A stretch of 64,000 nt of DNA from Reticulitermes speratus (GCA_021186555.1 JAJKFL010000002.1:9065001-9129000); one strand, 5' to 3'; counted from the first letter of the stretch, positions 1 to 13,009 are shown. A program made the numbers and translations. The notes: a model not told the origin generated them from the sequence alone.

Positions 1-2097
1 AAATTGTTTGACTAGAGAATCAAACGCAAATAGCTGGCCCGACTGTTGGGCCGCTTTTATGTGGTTACACAGGCAACTATTTTTCCGAGTTGGCGACTTG
101 TACACTAGACAGTTCTGGTGTCCGTATTTATTTACGTATCCGTTGGCCTGAAACAACGCCATCCATCTTGTTTACACGTTTGTACCTTTCGTGGTTCTCT
201 TCATTAGCTGCTATTTCTATTTCCTACTCAAACCGAACTGAACGTTTCGTGTTAGGTCAATTTTACTGTTGCTCTTGTTTCGTCATGCAAACTTCTGTGG
301 TGTTTGAGGTTGTCATTAGTACCTATATCACTGTTCGCACTACCATCTTCCATACCGGGATGTAACATAGTTCAATAGGTACAAGGAATAAGATTTTCTC
401 ACATTACGATGCAATTTTATTTTCATGTACGTGTCGTAGTAAAGTTATATTGATTCCTCCCCTTCGATGTAAGTGATGACATTCCGTTGGTTCAGCATTC
501 AAAGGTTCTTGTAGTTCAATCACAGGTTTTATATTTGTTGAACAAAGAAAGTTACAGTAATTTCAGTGAAGGAAGGCGATTGAGGATAAAAATTTTCACA
601 TATTCACTGATTCATGCATTATGGCTGTTGATAAATTAACTTTAAACATGTCCACAATTTCTTCTATCCATTGTCCTCGGTCACAGTTCAATTTTTAAAT
701 GAATTCATTCAGATTGCCGTTGTATCACTAAGAGTTGTTCGGGTTCTTACATATGTTAATTATGCAAGCTCCATAACAAATTCACTGTTGCAGAATGTAC
801 AAGCATTAGTGGGTTAACCTCCCTTACGTGCTATTAAGTTCACATCTCATTTCGAACTCTGACGTTACATCACTTCCCCGAGACAGCTGTCTTGGTTCAC
901 AATGAAGTATTGAACAAGGATATGCCGCACACATCATCTCACGTAACTTAGTAAAGTCCTTGCTTTGACAAGTCTAGTTTCAACGTAGCAACGTTGATGG
1001 CTGTTTGTAGACATTTCTCTAATACTGTGCTATAATTTCTGGAGGCGAGAGCTTGTTCACATATCATACAGAATGTTCACACAGCACAAGGAATATTTTC
1101 ACTGAAACAAAGTTTGAAGTTATCCACGAACGCCTGACATAGAATATGCCCCATTGTACAAGCTCCCACACAGTTCCGCCATTACAGAAGGCTGGCATTC
1201 ATAGCTATGAATAATATGGGAAAGTTCCTCAGCTTTGCATGTCCTCATTTGCAGACGAGTAAATCCTATTTTCTTTTGTAGTCATCAACAAGTTATATAC
1301 GTCATTCAATAAGCATGGTTATAGGGGCAGTCCGTCACTCCATCTGCACAACACAGGCAAATAATTTTTGTGACACTCTGTGGCGGTTTGTTATTGGACA
1401 AAGAGATGCTTAGAGGCGGCCTGGCGCTAGACTCCCGCAGCACAGCAGCGACCATTTAAGTTGTTACTGGAATTAAATTTTCTCCGGTGGAGTGCAGTTG
1501 TTTGCACTGTACGTATCTCTAAGGAACGTGGCATAATACGAGAAGAATTTTTGAAAGGAATCATGTATGTAAAGTTACTGACCTGTCAGAAGTGTACGTC
1601 GTAACAACCGTATTTCTAGTAACTGAGAATTCGGCGGCCACTTCGCGACCCGACAGTACGAAAAACCGTGCCTTAATGGGCTGATCCCAAAGTGAAATCG
1701 TTTTATATCTGTCTTTCATACTGAGACTGCAGAAAGATTGGAATGACAGTCGGAACTCGAAGGTATCCCACCTTATAAATCTGTACCCCATTCCAGCTCC
1801 CCGTAGGCCATGTCAACGAGCCCAAAGTGCTTGTCACTATCTAAGTTTATCTCGTGGTTATCACTACCAACATCAGTGTCAACTGGATGGCTAGACTAGC
1901 GGTGTGCACCCTTATTCCACCAGCCACCACGTAGTCACAACTTTTCGTAGGCGATACCAGACAATTTTACTGATTCCTGTTAATTAGTGCTTTAGCGTTA
2001 AGGAATACACCCCGTTAATTTGGACTACTTTTTCACAGCAGAACCGCACAATCAGAGCAAGACCCCTTTGCACACGTGTACATATAGTCAAACCCAT
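1..2097. other. No gene recognised
   Basis: Unique-looking sequence with only short random open frames. I see no domain, splice-supported exon or repeat with a partner in the window. It lies 3' of the gene's last exon. Confidence 0.6.
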
Positions 2098-2107
2098 TTA
2101 AAAGTAC

Positions 2108-2396
2108 CTTTTTTTTACATGGTGAAGGGCCCCCGCAGCAGATGCTACGGACGCACCACAGCCTAAAGGCTTTTTGTGCAACCCTACGATGAAGCTGAGC
2201 AGTTTTTTTTACCAAGTTTCACAAGTAATGGAGCACCAGTGGAATGAAATTGACAGGGGAAAACCGACAACTCGGAGAAAAACCTGTCCCAGTGCCACTT
2301 TGTACACCACAAACCCCATATGGACTGACCCGGGATCCAACCCGGACCTCCGCAGTGATAGGCCGGCGACTAACCGCCTGAGCCATGGCACGGCCC
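2108..2396 (-). mobile_element. tRNA-derived SINE, family 1, with target-site duplication
   Basis: Read on the minus strand it begins GGGCCGTGCCATGGCTCAGG, an A-box-like start, followed by GGTCCGGGTTGGATCCCGGG, a B-box region, then a body ending in a T-run on the plus strand (A-tail). The 10-bp repeat TTAAAAGTAC flanks it at 2,098-2,107 and 2,397-2,406. It is about 80% like the plus copy at 3,370 by eye. It is not a functional tRNA gene. Confidence 0.88.
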
Positions 2397-3010
2397 TTAA
2401 AAGTACTTAGTCTTGTCAAATGCTGCATTTAAAGGTTCAAAACAATTTTTTTTTACAATGTTCATTCCAAAGAGACAAAAGTATACACTTTTCCTTTGTG
2501 CGTTTGCAGTTGTAAACAGTTTTTGCCTGGTGGGCATCTGCGAATTTAATATTATCTATGTTCCGTACAGTAAGACAATATTACGATGCTTATTCCTACA
2601 ACTGCACAATAATTAAATGCAAAAGTATGCAAGCATTCAAGACGGATTTCGATTTACTGGCTTCTTTTGTAATTATCTGATAGCGAGAATGTATACATGG
2701 GTATCAAGTATGTCAGAAGATAATAGATCTGTTAATTTCGTGCGTAAAAATTATCAGTACACCCCTCCATGTCTTTGTAGCATAACTACAACGATACGTA
2801 GGCATAGAGCATGTGCAGAAAGAACAGAAATTGCAGGCATTGAAGCAAAATTTACGTACTGCTTGTCCAAAAGCAAAGTGGCGCAAATTCAGTACTGTTT
2901 GAGTAAAAAAACTGTCAATTATCTTTGCAAAATAGCTGATTATATAGTCGTAAAAATGATTCAGTATTAGTTGAAAGCATTTCTAGACGAACATAACTTT
3001 AAAGTAAACA

Positions 3011-3940
3011 TGAGATCTGCGCTCTTCTGCGATATTAAGCGGCGTCGCGTGGTAATTGTTTACCGACGTTTCGGGACAACGTACCGGTCCCATCTTCAAG
3101 GGTCAAGAGTCCGAGGAGAAACGAAAGCCAGCACCGTGACGTAGACTCTATATGCGAAGGTGCGCGCGGGGTGGTAATCAGTAAGCGTGGTGACAGCCAA
3201 TAGAGTTGAACCGGGGAAAGGGAGGGGTGGATAGAGACAACGTTAGGAGTGTAGTCAGCTAAGGCTGATGGAAAAACATGTATGGAATAAAGTGAAAGAA
3301 AGGGAGGAAAATATAAATATAAAGATACATAAATAAAATAAAAATATATTAAGAATTAACATAAAAATAGGCCGTGCCATGGCTCAGGCGGTTAGTCGCC
3401 GGCCTTCCCACTGCGGAGCCCGGGTTCGATCCCGGGTCAGTCCACGTGGGGTTTGTGGTGGACAAAGTGGCACTGGGACAGGTTTTTCTCCGAGTTGTCG
3501 GTTTTCCCCTGTCAGTTTCATTCACGGTGCTCCATTACTTGTAAGACTTGGTAAAAAAAACTGCTCATCTTCATCTTCATCGCAGGGTTGCACAAAAAGC
3601 CTTAAGGCTGCGGTGCGTCCGTAGCATCTGCTACGGGGCCCTTCACCATGTAAAAACAAAACAAAAACACAAAAATAAATAAACAAATTAGGGGAAGAAA
3701 ACCAAAACAGCGTGCAGGGAGGGGGCAGGGAGACACGTGAAAGTGGCTGGTGGGTTACCCAGGCGAAAACGAGTCCCAGCGCGGCCCGAATCACTGCCTA
3801 TAGAATGTACGTCACGGTGCTGGCTTTCTTTTCTCCTCGACTCTTAACCGTTGGAGATGGGACCGATACGTTGTCCCGAAACGTCGGTAAACAATCACCA
3901 CACAACGCCGCGTAATATCCCAGAAGAGCGCAGATCTCAT
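3011..3940. mobile_element. Inverted-repeat (foldback) element with arms of about 130 bp
   Basis: The left arm (3,011-3,142) starts GAGATCTGCGCTCTTCTG and the right arm (3,808-3,940) ends with its complement. Both contain CCGACGTTTCGGGACAAC and the CATCTTCAAGGGTC/GAAGATG type box. The middle holds a SINE. The same family forms the palindromes at 17,988-18,201 and 18,742-18,875. No transposase is present, so it is non-autonomous. Confidence 0.85.
3370..3686 (+). mobile_element. tRNA-derived SINE, family 1, nested in a foldback element
   Basis: Plus copy of the family at 2,108: GGCCGTGCCATGGCTCAGGC at the head, B box GGTTCGATCCC near 3,423, and an A-rich tail from about 3,652. It sits between the two arms of the inverted-repeat element at 3,011-3,940, so it inserted after that element. 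Confidence 0.88.
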
Positions 3941-4799
3941 CAACATCGCGGCGGAAGCCTAAAATCAAGGTTAAAGCGACATGTTCCGACCGTTTCGTAC
4001 CTTATTGTTAATGTTCAATCATCTGTAAAATACACGTTGGCTATGCTAATGATATTTCAAATTCTACACAATCTTCCCACGAACAGAAGCCAGCCGTCCG
4101 CGACCACAGGATTGCCATGACTGGGCTAGACTGGAGAGAACTGTGGACAGGTAACTGTTAACAGATCGAGGGAGATGTATGTATGTACGTATGTACATTG
4201 GGTCGATCATCGGAGTTATTTTCGCAGCCTCAGTACAGCCAGCAGATTTTTTCGTTTGATAAAGTTTATGTTTCTTATCGCACTCGAGATTTGCAATGTA
4301 CAGTACTGAACGCAAAGTCTGACGCCAATTTCTGTAGCTCTTACCATGTGACACTGTTTGCAACGTTACCACTTGTCAAGTTTGTACATTTTGACAGCCG
4401 ACAAATGTGAATCTGAACTTTCGTAACATCAATTCACCGATTTTTGCGACTAAATGATTTAAAACCTTGCAATGACGATGTAATTTCTCTGGCAACAATG
4501 TCAGTCTTATAAACTCACCAATCCTTTCGCGGTTCCGTGTTCGCCCGACTCAGGAACCAATCCGCTGCCAGTGCGACGATCACGTGCTATTGTCCTGGAC
4601 CAATCACCAACCGCCCGGCCTTGTCTCGTCCGGCCGACAGCGTTCTCCATTCCTGGTGACGGAACAATAGAATTTCGCTATTTCGACTTCGATTATTTCC
4701 CTTCAGAATTCAAAAAGTGAATGTCAAGAACTGAGAAAAATGTACATCAAGGCAGAACTGTAAGGTATTGTGAAAGTAAGATTAAATTTGTCTCTGTGC

Positions 4800-4965
4800 A
4801 CGGTATGAAGATACATTGAGGAGTGGGCTCGTAAATTCAGCATTAGATGAAACTGCGTGGTCAGCTTCACGCCCCTGCCGTTTTACCCCCAGGGAAGAGC
4901 CCCCCCCCCCTTACCCAATGAATATGAGACTGAGTGGGCCCCAGAAGCGGTCTGGACGTTTTAGA
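4800..4965 (-). mobile_element. SINE family 3 fragment, minus strand
   Basis: On the minus strand it reads CATTGGGTAAGGGGGGGGGG, then CTCTTCCCTGGGGGTAAAAC and GGCAGGGGCGTGAAGC, matching the 3' half of the copy at 22,578. It contains a C-run at about 4,899-4,909. Confidence 0.65.
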
Positions 4966-4966
4966 G

Positions 4967-5045
4967 CAGTGTTTATCAACCGTTCTTCCACGCAGGAACC
5001 CCTAAAATAATTTTTCACATCTCGGGGAACCCCTACCTACGGAAA
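4967..5045. mobile_element. hAT-type terminus fragment
   Basis: CAGTGTTTATCAACCGTTC followed by GGAACCCCT and GGGGAACCCCT resembles the common CAGTGGTTCTCAACC end of hAT elements. The other end was not found. Confidence 0.5.
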
Positions 5046-5110
5046 CGTTTACAGACCTGAAAAAGATGGCGGAAGCGCATTGAATTACGGCTAAATTATT
5101 ACCAAGAACA

Positions 5111-5165
5111 TTTATTTGTAAACAGCTGATATATATATATATAATATCAGCTGTTTACAAATAAA
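5111..5165. repeat. Perfect 22-bp-arm hairpin
   Basis: TTTATTTGTAAACAGCTGAT and two more bases are followed, after an AT dinucleotide loop, by the exact complement. No gene flanks it to suggest a terminator; it is probably a MITE end or cruciform-forming palindrome. Confidence 0.85.
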
Positions 5166-8100
5166 AAGTCGATGCAGACTACATCCAAGAGCCAGCAACA
5201 TGAGTGTCACCACACCACTCCAATTCATTTACGTAATCGTGTTGACATAACCATTTTGCTTCATTGGTAACGGTCAGACCTTTCGAACCGTGGAAGTCTT
5301 AACACACCACACTAGAAATACACGAATTTTAAAAAAGAATTCCAAGCTACAGAATAGCCACGTAACTCCCGTCTTCGGGCACAATGCAGTAGTTCTACCA
5401 TTAGTGAAGTTTCTTACGCGCATTGCAGCTTTGCAACTTTATGACCAAAGAAACTTTGCCCATCGCGACAGCTGCACAATTGTATCCACAAGCAATATTC
5501 TTGGCGGATGAATACACGGACACAGACAGGGATAAGATGCTACTATCTGCAAGTTACGAAGTTATTTAAGCACACTTTCTACAAACAAAAGCAAGGGACG
5601 CTCCGTATTTTATGTCGCATCAACATAATATTCCCATTAGTGGTAACGCCAGTAAAAGCGCCTTCATTGTTTTCCAGATCTAAAGAAATATATGTAAAAC
5701 CGGTGAGGTAATGTTTATTCGGTGAGCTCATCCAAGCGTAGGCGTTCACATTACAGTACAGTATCGATTTTCGTGATTGAGATCGATAAAACTGTCACGG
5801 GCATGGGAATCCATTTAAAATGTAAAACGAATATTTGATTCAAATAATTTATGAAATACCGGCAACAAAAATATAAAATAACTCCAAAAAGCATAAATAG
5901 CATAAAACTTTATTTTATCATAAATACAAAACAGTTTTTGGAAGCATAGCATGTACCGGTATGAACGACCGCAAGGAAGTCTCCTTCCTACAGCAAGAAG
6001 GTAATCAACCTCATGTAGAGCAAGACAGAGCTTGACTCAGGTAAGATTGATCTCCGCAGTAGCAGGCGAGAGAGGGATGCCGACTCGCCAGCCACGTCAT
6101 CTCATCCCGATTCGTCGGAACCAGCCATGAAAGGTCGAAACAACGGTATTGAATGTGTGATCCCGAAGAGTAGAAGTCTCGAACATCGAGGTTCACGATC
6201 ATCAAGATTATAATGTAATTTCCTTCTTCTAGTTTTTAAATATATTTTATACAAACATAGTGTTCGAAGGGTTAAAAAGCCCCCCCCCCCCCCATCAAAT
6301 AACGAAAGATTAACGCTGTGTTATGCTGCACGTTTTGCTGACTTTTCGGACAACCTAGCTATATCTCGACCTTCAGACTAATATAATGCAACTATTATTA
6401 TAATCACGCTTCATTGAAAAGTCACAGGTTTAGGTAAGTTTATGATTCATGTTCATAAACATTTCCGCATGCTTAAAATTGGGTCAGGGAAAGAATAAAC
6501 ACAATCAGTCCAGTAGCTACCTCCTCTACGTGCCTTCTCCTCATCAACAATATTGTGGCTTCTGTTCCGTGTAGAACGGCGATATCAAACCCAGGGTTGT
6601 GATCCGAAGATGGGCCGCGAGAGTCTTCCCATGTGTCTTGAACTCCCAACACATTCCTAAACGTTTCTAATATTAAGGGCTATAAGACTAGGGCGATTTT
6701 CTTGGCGCTGTTTACGTCACAAAGTGAACGTGATTTAGATATCCGTGAACCGCTGGTCTACATGCTTTCTCTCATTTGCCTCTATATCTGTGAATTCTTG
6801 GTTTGTTACTGGGATACCTGAGCTGTTATGAATTTCCATTGATAAATCATGTCATCTCGGAGAGCAGGTAAAGTGACTATAAATACTACTGTCTTTCGGA
6901 ATGCGACGTAATTCGGTGAACTGCACGACCTCGCATCCCAGCAGACGATAATCTTCACACTACAGCCATGAAAACTCAACGTCAGCAGAGCACATACATG
7001 AACGGTATACCCATAACAGCAGCACAATTACTGTTATTTTAAATTCAGTGTCACCGCCAGCCAATTTGAAGTAGCAGTGACTTCCTGTTTTACGTTTCTC
7101 TGGTCAGCCACTAACCGGTTACGTGCTGCACTGATCACTGGAACTTGTCACTGCCACTTAACAGCAGCCGAGTTACTGTTTAGGTTTCCTTAGCTAGCCA
7201 GTAACAGGTTAGGTGATGCAGTGATCGTTGTCGTATGTCTGTGACTAAGTCGCTGTTTACATTTCATTGGGTAGTAGCCGCCACTACTCTGACAGACGCT
7301 GGAGGTATTTGAATCGGCACCGTAACTGAAAGACTGATCGACAGTCAATTTTCCCTACTCTTCTCCCTATTTTTACGAGAAATTGACGTATCTTTTATGT
7401 TCGTTTCTTTCTCCTTTTTTTTTTTTTTACTCCAATATACTTTAAATTTTGTTACGTCTCACTAAGTCAAAGACAGAAACGATTACAACAGTGACTGATA
7501 ATGCAGTGAATCGCTCTATACACCAGTGCCTGTGTTCATACTTTCTTTTATTCGAGTGTGGTACTGGCGGTTTACTGCTAGAGATCTCGTTAATAAATAG
7601 TGCTTGGATTTATCTCCATCATTCAGTCTCACGAACGAGACCATTTTAGAACTTGTTGCAATCTCTTACCGCTTACAAATGGCCGCGCTGTCTCCATTCT
7701 CCCATGCCTCTTCCACACTGCGACCACACATCGATCGTTGCCCACGGGAGAGAAGGTAAATGTTTCCCGCTGTGTCAGAAACATTTGTGATTCTGCTACA
7801 GACGGCATGTGGACAGGACATTTAGAACAGTGCGATTTAAAACAAACGGCACTTCATCTTTCTTTGGGCAATGTTTCATGCCCTATCGAAAAACAGAGAC
7901 TAACATTAAATTACATAAAACATATCTCGGATGATATATTAATTACGCCTCATCCTGCATAACTCATAACGATGGTGATGGTAATGATGGAATACATCTT
8001 CGTTCATGGTAGTATATCAGGTTTAAGGCTATCAACGCAGTAGCTATACGAGCATTATTTTATCTGACCAATATTGTTGGTCACTTACCGCCGGTATTCT

Positions 8101-8210
8101 AATCTCCCGTGAGTCGGGGTCCAAGCGTTTTAATTCGGTGCACTGCAGTTAATAGCGTAAAACGCCCTTCCCTGTATTAGGCAACACTTCTCCCCGCCCG
8201 TCCTAATTGT
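5166..8210. other. No gene recognised
   Basis: About 3 kb without a supported feature apart from a C run at 6,280 and a T run near 7,414. The open frame at 7,600-7,962 (120 codons) has no recognisable domain. At 8,214-8,250 a TGAAGATGGAGGCAGCCGGG box followed by CCCCGAAGAG resembles the module of the foldback elements. Confidence 0.55.
6280..6293. repeat. 14-base C run
   Basis: Homopolymer C in otherwise unassigned sequence. Similar runs are at 4,899-4,909 and 63,650-63,667. Confidence 0.85.
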
Positions 8211-8647
8211 ACATTGAAGATGGAGGCAGCCGGGTTCCCCGAAGAGTTTGGACCTATCACCCGCACTGCACGTTGCCATGTCCCGAAATATGTTAACTTA
8301 GTGTAATGCTAATTCAGCGTCCACTAAGTTTGATCTCGATAGGCATTTCGCTGTTCTTCTCCAAAAAAGACTGACTTTTTTTTTTCAAAAATCTGATAAA
8401 AATTGTATTTGAAAGTTCAGAACGCCGCCAGACAAGGTAAATGTTTGGGTTCAGCACACTACCGGTGCAAATGACCCTTGGGCCACGTTATATAATTATA
8501 AAATACAACATTTATCAAAGAGGGTCATCGAACTTAAAATCATTACAGGTACATAACACAAAGCAGAGACGTTGTTAAGGTTTACAGCGTCTCAGACATT
8601 TTCTGCATAAAGAACACTGAAAAAATAAGAGATTTAATTCCGGTTCC

Positions 8648-8905
8648 GCCGATCCCAGTGGCTGCGCTGTTTAAGGCGTGGGTCTGCGGCCGCTCGCTTA
8701 CTGAGATTGCCGGGTCGAACCCCGCCGCGGCCATGGATGTCTGTCTCTTGTGATAATTGTGTGTTGTCAGGTAGAGGTCTCTGCGAAGGGCTGATCACTC
8801 GTTCAGAGGAGTCCTACCGAGTGTGGTGTGTCTGAGTGTGATCGTGAAGCCTCGATAATGAGGAGGCCCTGGCCCACTGGAGGCTGTTGCGCCATCGGAA
8901 AAAAA
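8648..8905 (+). mobile_element. tRNA-derived SINE, family 2, copy 1
   Basis: Starts GCCGATCCCAGTGGCTGCGC with a tRNA-like head, B box GGGTCGAACCCC, then GGATGTCTGTCTCTTGTG and GTTGTCAGGTAGAGGTCTCT, ending in GCGCCATCGGAAAAAAA. A close second copy is at 11,873. Confidence 0.87.
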
Positions 8906-8961
8906 TTCCTGCTCCTGTGTGACATTTACAACGTGATTAGCTAAGCAATTATAGATGTACA

Positions 8962-9175
8962 GGCCCCGGATTTGTCAGTCGGTTAAGTAACTAGGCTACA
9001 GGCTGGACGACTGGAGAATCGTGGTTCGATTCCTGGCAGGGCAAAAGATTTTTCCCTTCTCCATAGCGTGCTGGCTGGCTATTGGGACAACCCAACGCCC
9101 CATTCAACAGGCACTGGAGGCTGTTTCTCCGGAGGTAATGCGGGCGGCGCGATAAGCTGGAGCACTCACCGACAT
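8962..9175 (+). mobile_element. tRNA-derived SINE, family 3-like copy
   Basis: TTGTCAGTCGGTTAAGTAAC (A-box region), GTGGTTCGATTCCTGGCAGG (B box), then GATTTTTCCCTTCTCC as in the copy at 22,578, and GGTAATGCGGGCGGCGCG. The tail block is missing. Confidence 0.75.
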
Positions 9176-9654
9176 TGACTGCCTGCAGCTATATAACTTC
9201 ACTCCCCCCTACATCTTCAAGGCACAGGGCTCAAGCACAGAGACATCACATTTTAGAGCAGGTTTAAGTCTGGAAAGAAGGCTTTTTGCAAATGCGTACT
9301 CCAAACTGGAATTCGCCCCCTCCACCCCCCACTTCTGCCGTATTCACACCTTCAAATCTCGGCGTTTTATTGCTGCTCTTTCCGCTCTGACGACTGCATC
9401 TAATCGCCATTTGGCTGGCCGTGGGACGCAGTGTTATTGATGGCGAATTCCGGCGAAGGGACGAGTTGATTAAATTCCCCGTCCGTTGCTATGGGCCCCG
9501 GGGGGCATTGCACTGTCACAACGCGTAGCGACTAAAAAAACCAACGCCGGGTTCTGAGGTCATTTTCACGGAAGAACGCTTCTTTTTTAGTCTGTGCATT
9601 ATTAATCTCCACAATTCGCCGCGGCCAGTAGTCACCATTCCTACTTAGACCAAG

Positions 9655-9790
9655 ACTTAAATACTAATCCCGTGACTGGCAATCTTGAGTAATACTGTCA
9701 TTTCCTTCAGATCCTCCAGGAAGATCCCGGGATAGTGCCTTAAATCTGGCCATGACCGCTTCGTTCCACGCTCTTTCCAATTCACAGCTC
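9655..9790 (+). mobile_element. SINE family 4, 3' part
   Basis: CCCGGGATAGTGCCTTAAAT and CATGACCGCTTCGTTCCACG match the 3' half of the copy at 17,378. Confidence 0.55.
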
Positions 9791-9827
9791 ACCAATCATC
9801 ATACTATTGACGAGATATATCCTGACG

Positions 9828-9993
9828 CAGGGGTGCACAAATTTTTTTAAAAATCTAGGAACCACCTGAGAATTCGAGACGTCGGAAGGATGACAAGACA
9901 CAAGTTCCATACTGAGGATCAATAAATATTTGGTGCCACCGCCCAAAACATAGTTGCCACAGCGATCTGTCGCCCGGGATTTGTACACTCCTA
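9828..9993. mobile_element. hAT-like MITE, third copy
   Basis: CAGGGGTGCACAAATTTTTT at the left and GGGATTTGTACACTCCTA at the right, with the family interior GTTCCATACTGAGGATC. No clear target-site duplication remains. Confidence 0.78.
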
Positions 9994-10225
9994 GCCCGAG
10001 CTACTCGTACGTCAAATAAACCATAACTTAACATACGTCACCCTGAAGAAAGGTCTTGGTGAGTTTCAAAATTAACTTTAGAAAACTGCTATTTGGAGTC
10101 GACATGTCCGTCTGTCTGTCTAGAAGTAACGGTAAGCAAATTACGGATCGACTAGGTTTAAGCTCAGTTTGCCAGAACTAAACTACATTTTTAAAGGGAG
10201 TAATTCCTTGTGTTATTTACAACAC

Positions 10226-10889
10226 AAATCAAGACAAAATCCGTGTCAACAGTTATTACACAGAACAACATGTTTCGACCAAATTAGGTCATCTTCAGGT
10301 TCACAATTCTCATTTTCAAAACATACTGAGGAAAGAATAAGGAATAAAACGCTCGATACCGTCTCTACGTAAAGAATTTGTCAAGCAGTTCATAAGCAGT
10401 TCAAGGCCAACCTACACAGCGTGTAGATACAGCACAGCAGCTCAGACAAATGTAACGGTGCCACTGTTTTGATTTTTAAAATTTTTAAATTTTAATTTCG
10501 TTACATATGCAAAGATACTCTAATTACCACGTACAAATTGTAGGTATGTTAAGCACGCTACCCAACCACACATCACTTAACAACTCCCAGTTTGGAAGGA
10601 ATCTGCAATGATATACCTAATTGGTGAATATGCCGTGACAACTTGTAACAAAAGAAGTTAAGAATTCTATAAAATGTTTGCAATAGTACAGCAGAATTTT
10701 CTCCACACTCATCATTTGCGATTTTGAAAATTTTACTATTCTAATCGCATTTTATCGAATTTTATTCTTTCCTCAGTATGTTTTGAAAATAAGAATTGTG
10801 AACCTGAAGATGACGTAATTTGGTCGAAACATGTTGTTCTGTGTAATAAATAGTACATAGTTGTGTTTAGACGGATTTTGTCTTGATTT
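10226..10889. mobile_element. Inverted-repeat element with arms of about 130 bp
   Basis: The left arm 10,226-10,357 begins AAATCAAGACAAAATCCGTG and the right arm 10,754-10,889 ends with its complement. Both arms hold ACATGTTTCGACC and the CTGAAGATGA box. The interior is AT-rich with no coding capacity. It differs in sequence from the 3,011 family but shares the box layout. Confidence 0.82.
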
Positions 10890-11288
10890 CTATTCTAAAC
10901 TACATATTATTAAATCGACTTAATTTTGGTTCACTTTCATGCAAATTAAAGACCACTTCATTTCAGTCTACTTTCGAACCTCAAAACATTCGACACTCGA
11001 CACCTTTCGGTGGCAATAAAATCTGGTCACAACGAACTGCGGGTCTTGGAAAACGGCTGCAGTTTGTATGAGCGAAGGTTGAGCCATCGGAGGCCGTACG
11101 ATGACGTAACGAAATCTGTGATACCCACAGATGTGAATATTCAGTTATTGCCTGCTCGGATGTGATGCCGTGTACGTAACAATATTTCGTAGAAACCAGG
11201 TGCCTCCATATTGTTCAGACCATTATCTTAATCCCGACGTATCTAGTAAAGTGTGGGCCTTTAACAGAAAAATGGGGAAAAAAGCAAA

Positions 11289-11370
11289 TACATGGTATAC
11301 ACAAAAGAATGGTGCGGTTTAAATAGTTTTTACTATTGAAACCGCACCATTCTTTTGTGTATGCCCTGTA
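11289..11370. mobile_element. 82-bp foldback MITE, copy 1
   Basis: Ends TACATGGTATACACAAAAGA and its complement ending GCCCTGTA; the arms meet around a short AT loop and contain GAATGGTGCGGTTT. A second 82-bp copy lies at 58,824. TA at each end suggests insertion into TA as in Tc1/mariner elements; that assignment is inference. Confidence 0.85.
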
Positions 11371-11606
11371 TTTCACTGCTGGAAAAACCTCAAGAGTTGA
11401 CTCGAAATACGAGAGACTGAGATAGGATAAGATAGCAAGACAGCGCACAGCGTTCTTGAACTTTTCGCATGCCTTGAATGTTAATTTACTGCACCTATAA
11501 ATCTTATGTAGAAAAACACATTTTGCTAAATACACGGCACATAGAGAATGTTTCACACAAGTCGCAGATCTGAATAAGGCGAGTGTATTGTATCTTGTAC
11601 CACCTC

Positions 11607-11705
11607 ATCTAGTGCCGAGGTGAAGAATGAGTGGAGCTATACATCTACTCCCCCTTTACGCCTTCATGGCGTGGACAGGGAAAACTTTGCCTTACATTTA
11701 TCAAT
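11607..11705 (+). mobile_element. SINE family 3, tail only
   Basis: CTAGTGCCGAGGTGAAGAAT and CGCCTTCATGGCGTGGACAG, ending GGGAAAACTTTGCCTT. It is a 5'-truncated piece of the element at 22,578. Confidence 0.7.
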
Positions 11706-11872
11706 CTTACGTACTACAGGCCGTTTCAGAGAAAACTGACAGAGCTGCATTTCAACTTCATGGAAGGTAGCGGCATGAATAGTGGGGAAACAATTCAATA
11801 CAAACTACAAATTTTAGTGTAGACAAACAGTGCCAAATTTCTTTCGAAATAAGTTGACTATAAATGAAAAGA

Positions 11873-12137
11873 GCCGATCCCAGTGGCCGCGCGATCTAAG
11901 GCGTGGGTCTGCGGCCGTTCGCTTGCTGGGATTGTGGGTTCGGATCCCGCCGGGTGCGTGGATGTCTGTCTCTTATGAGTGTTGTGTGTTGTCAGGTAGA
12001 GGTCTCTGCGTCGGGCTGATCACTCGTCCAGAGGGGTCCTACCGTGTGTGGTGTGTTTAACTGAATGTGATCGTGAAGCCTGGATAATGAAGAGGCCCTG
12101 ACCCATTAGGGGCTGTTGCGCGACGGAAAAGAAAAAA
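11873..12137 (+). mobile_element. tRNA-derived SINE, family 2, copy 2
   Basis: GCCGATCCCAGTGGCCGCGC head, degenerate B box GGTTCGGATCC, the shared GTTGTCAGGTAGAGGTCTCT block and an A-rich tail after GCGCGACGG. It is similar throughout to the copy at 8,648. Confidence 0.87.
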
Positions 12138-13009
12138 TGTATGAAACGAAACCTGCAGATGAAGACACGCATTCCTCGCCTAAGCAGTCATATTGCACAT
12201 TTCGAGCAAAAAGAAAAAATATGTATTTTAATGAAATAAATTGCGAGACAGTGGAATGGCTCAAACTGTCTGTAGCTGTGACACTTGAGTTGTATTTCCT
12301 AAGATGCAGTCCGAAGCTTCTCAGGTTATAACACACGATTCCTCAAGCCCATATCATTACAGTCGCAGGAATTATTACTCAGTAATCAAACAACTAATGA
12401 CCCACTCAGGTGTACTTAATTTCCGATCACCGATGTGATTTTATTCCGCCACGTCACAGGCTACGACGACAGTTACGCAAACATGTATCTACTGTCCCAC
12501 ACATGGCACATGTCTCAAACTGCTCAAACATTTCATCATTCCTTTAAATACGAAACAAACTATACCTAGACGATTAAGGACTTCTGAGGATGTGGCTATA
12601 CCGTCGGGTTAGTAGGTTTGGACGTTTCGAAACGTCGGGAACCACTCACACAACGACACAGTTTCACATCTCAGAAGACTTAAATCGTCAGCAACACCTT
12701 AAACATCGCACTGTGCTGTACCTCGTTGCACAGTATTTCAGCTGGAGAACAAGTTTACCATCGATTTCCAACATAAGCACTGCGCTGTATCAGCCAGATT
12801 TACCGCCAGCTAAAACAAACTCTGCTATATTCCAAGATTTACAAGCGTGATGTATTCCGCGTATCTGCTGTTAGTCTCCACCAGCAAACAATCTGCTGTG
12901 TGTTCCACATTTAGCGACAGTTCCCAACAATAACCGTGCCACATTCTCCACGTTCACCGCCAGACTGCGATACTGAAACACCGTACCTGAGGGTCTTCGA
13001 GAATAGTGC
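12138..13009. other. No gene recognised
   Basis: Contains a short self-complementary GACGTTTCGAAACGTC at about 12,622-12,637, probably an eroded foldback centre, and nothing else I can support. Confidence 0.5.

Noticed and set aside
3370-3445. Possible tRNA gene with A and B boxes
   Set aside because: The head does not close into a cloverleaf and is followed by a SINE body and A-rich tail. The same sequence is repeated at 2,108 with a target-site duplication.
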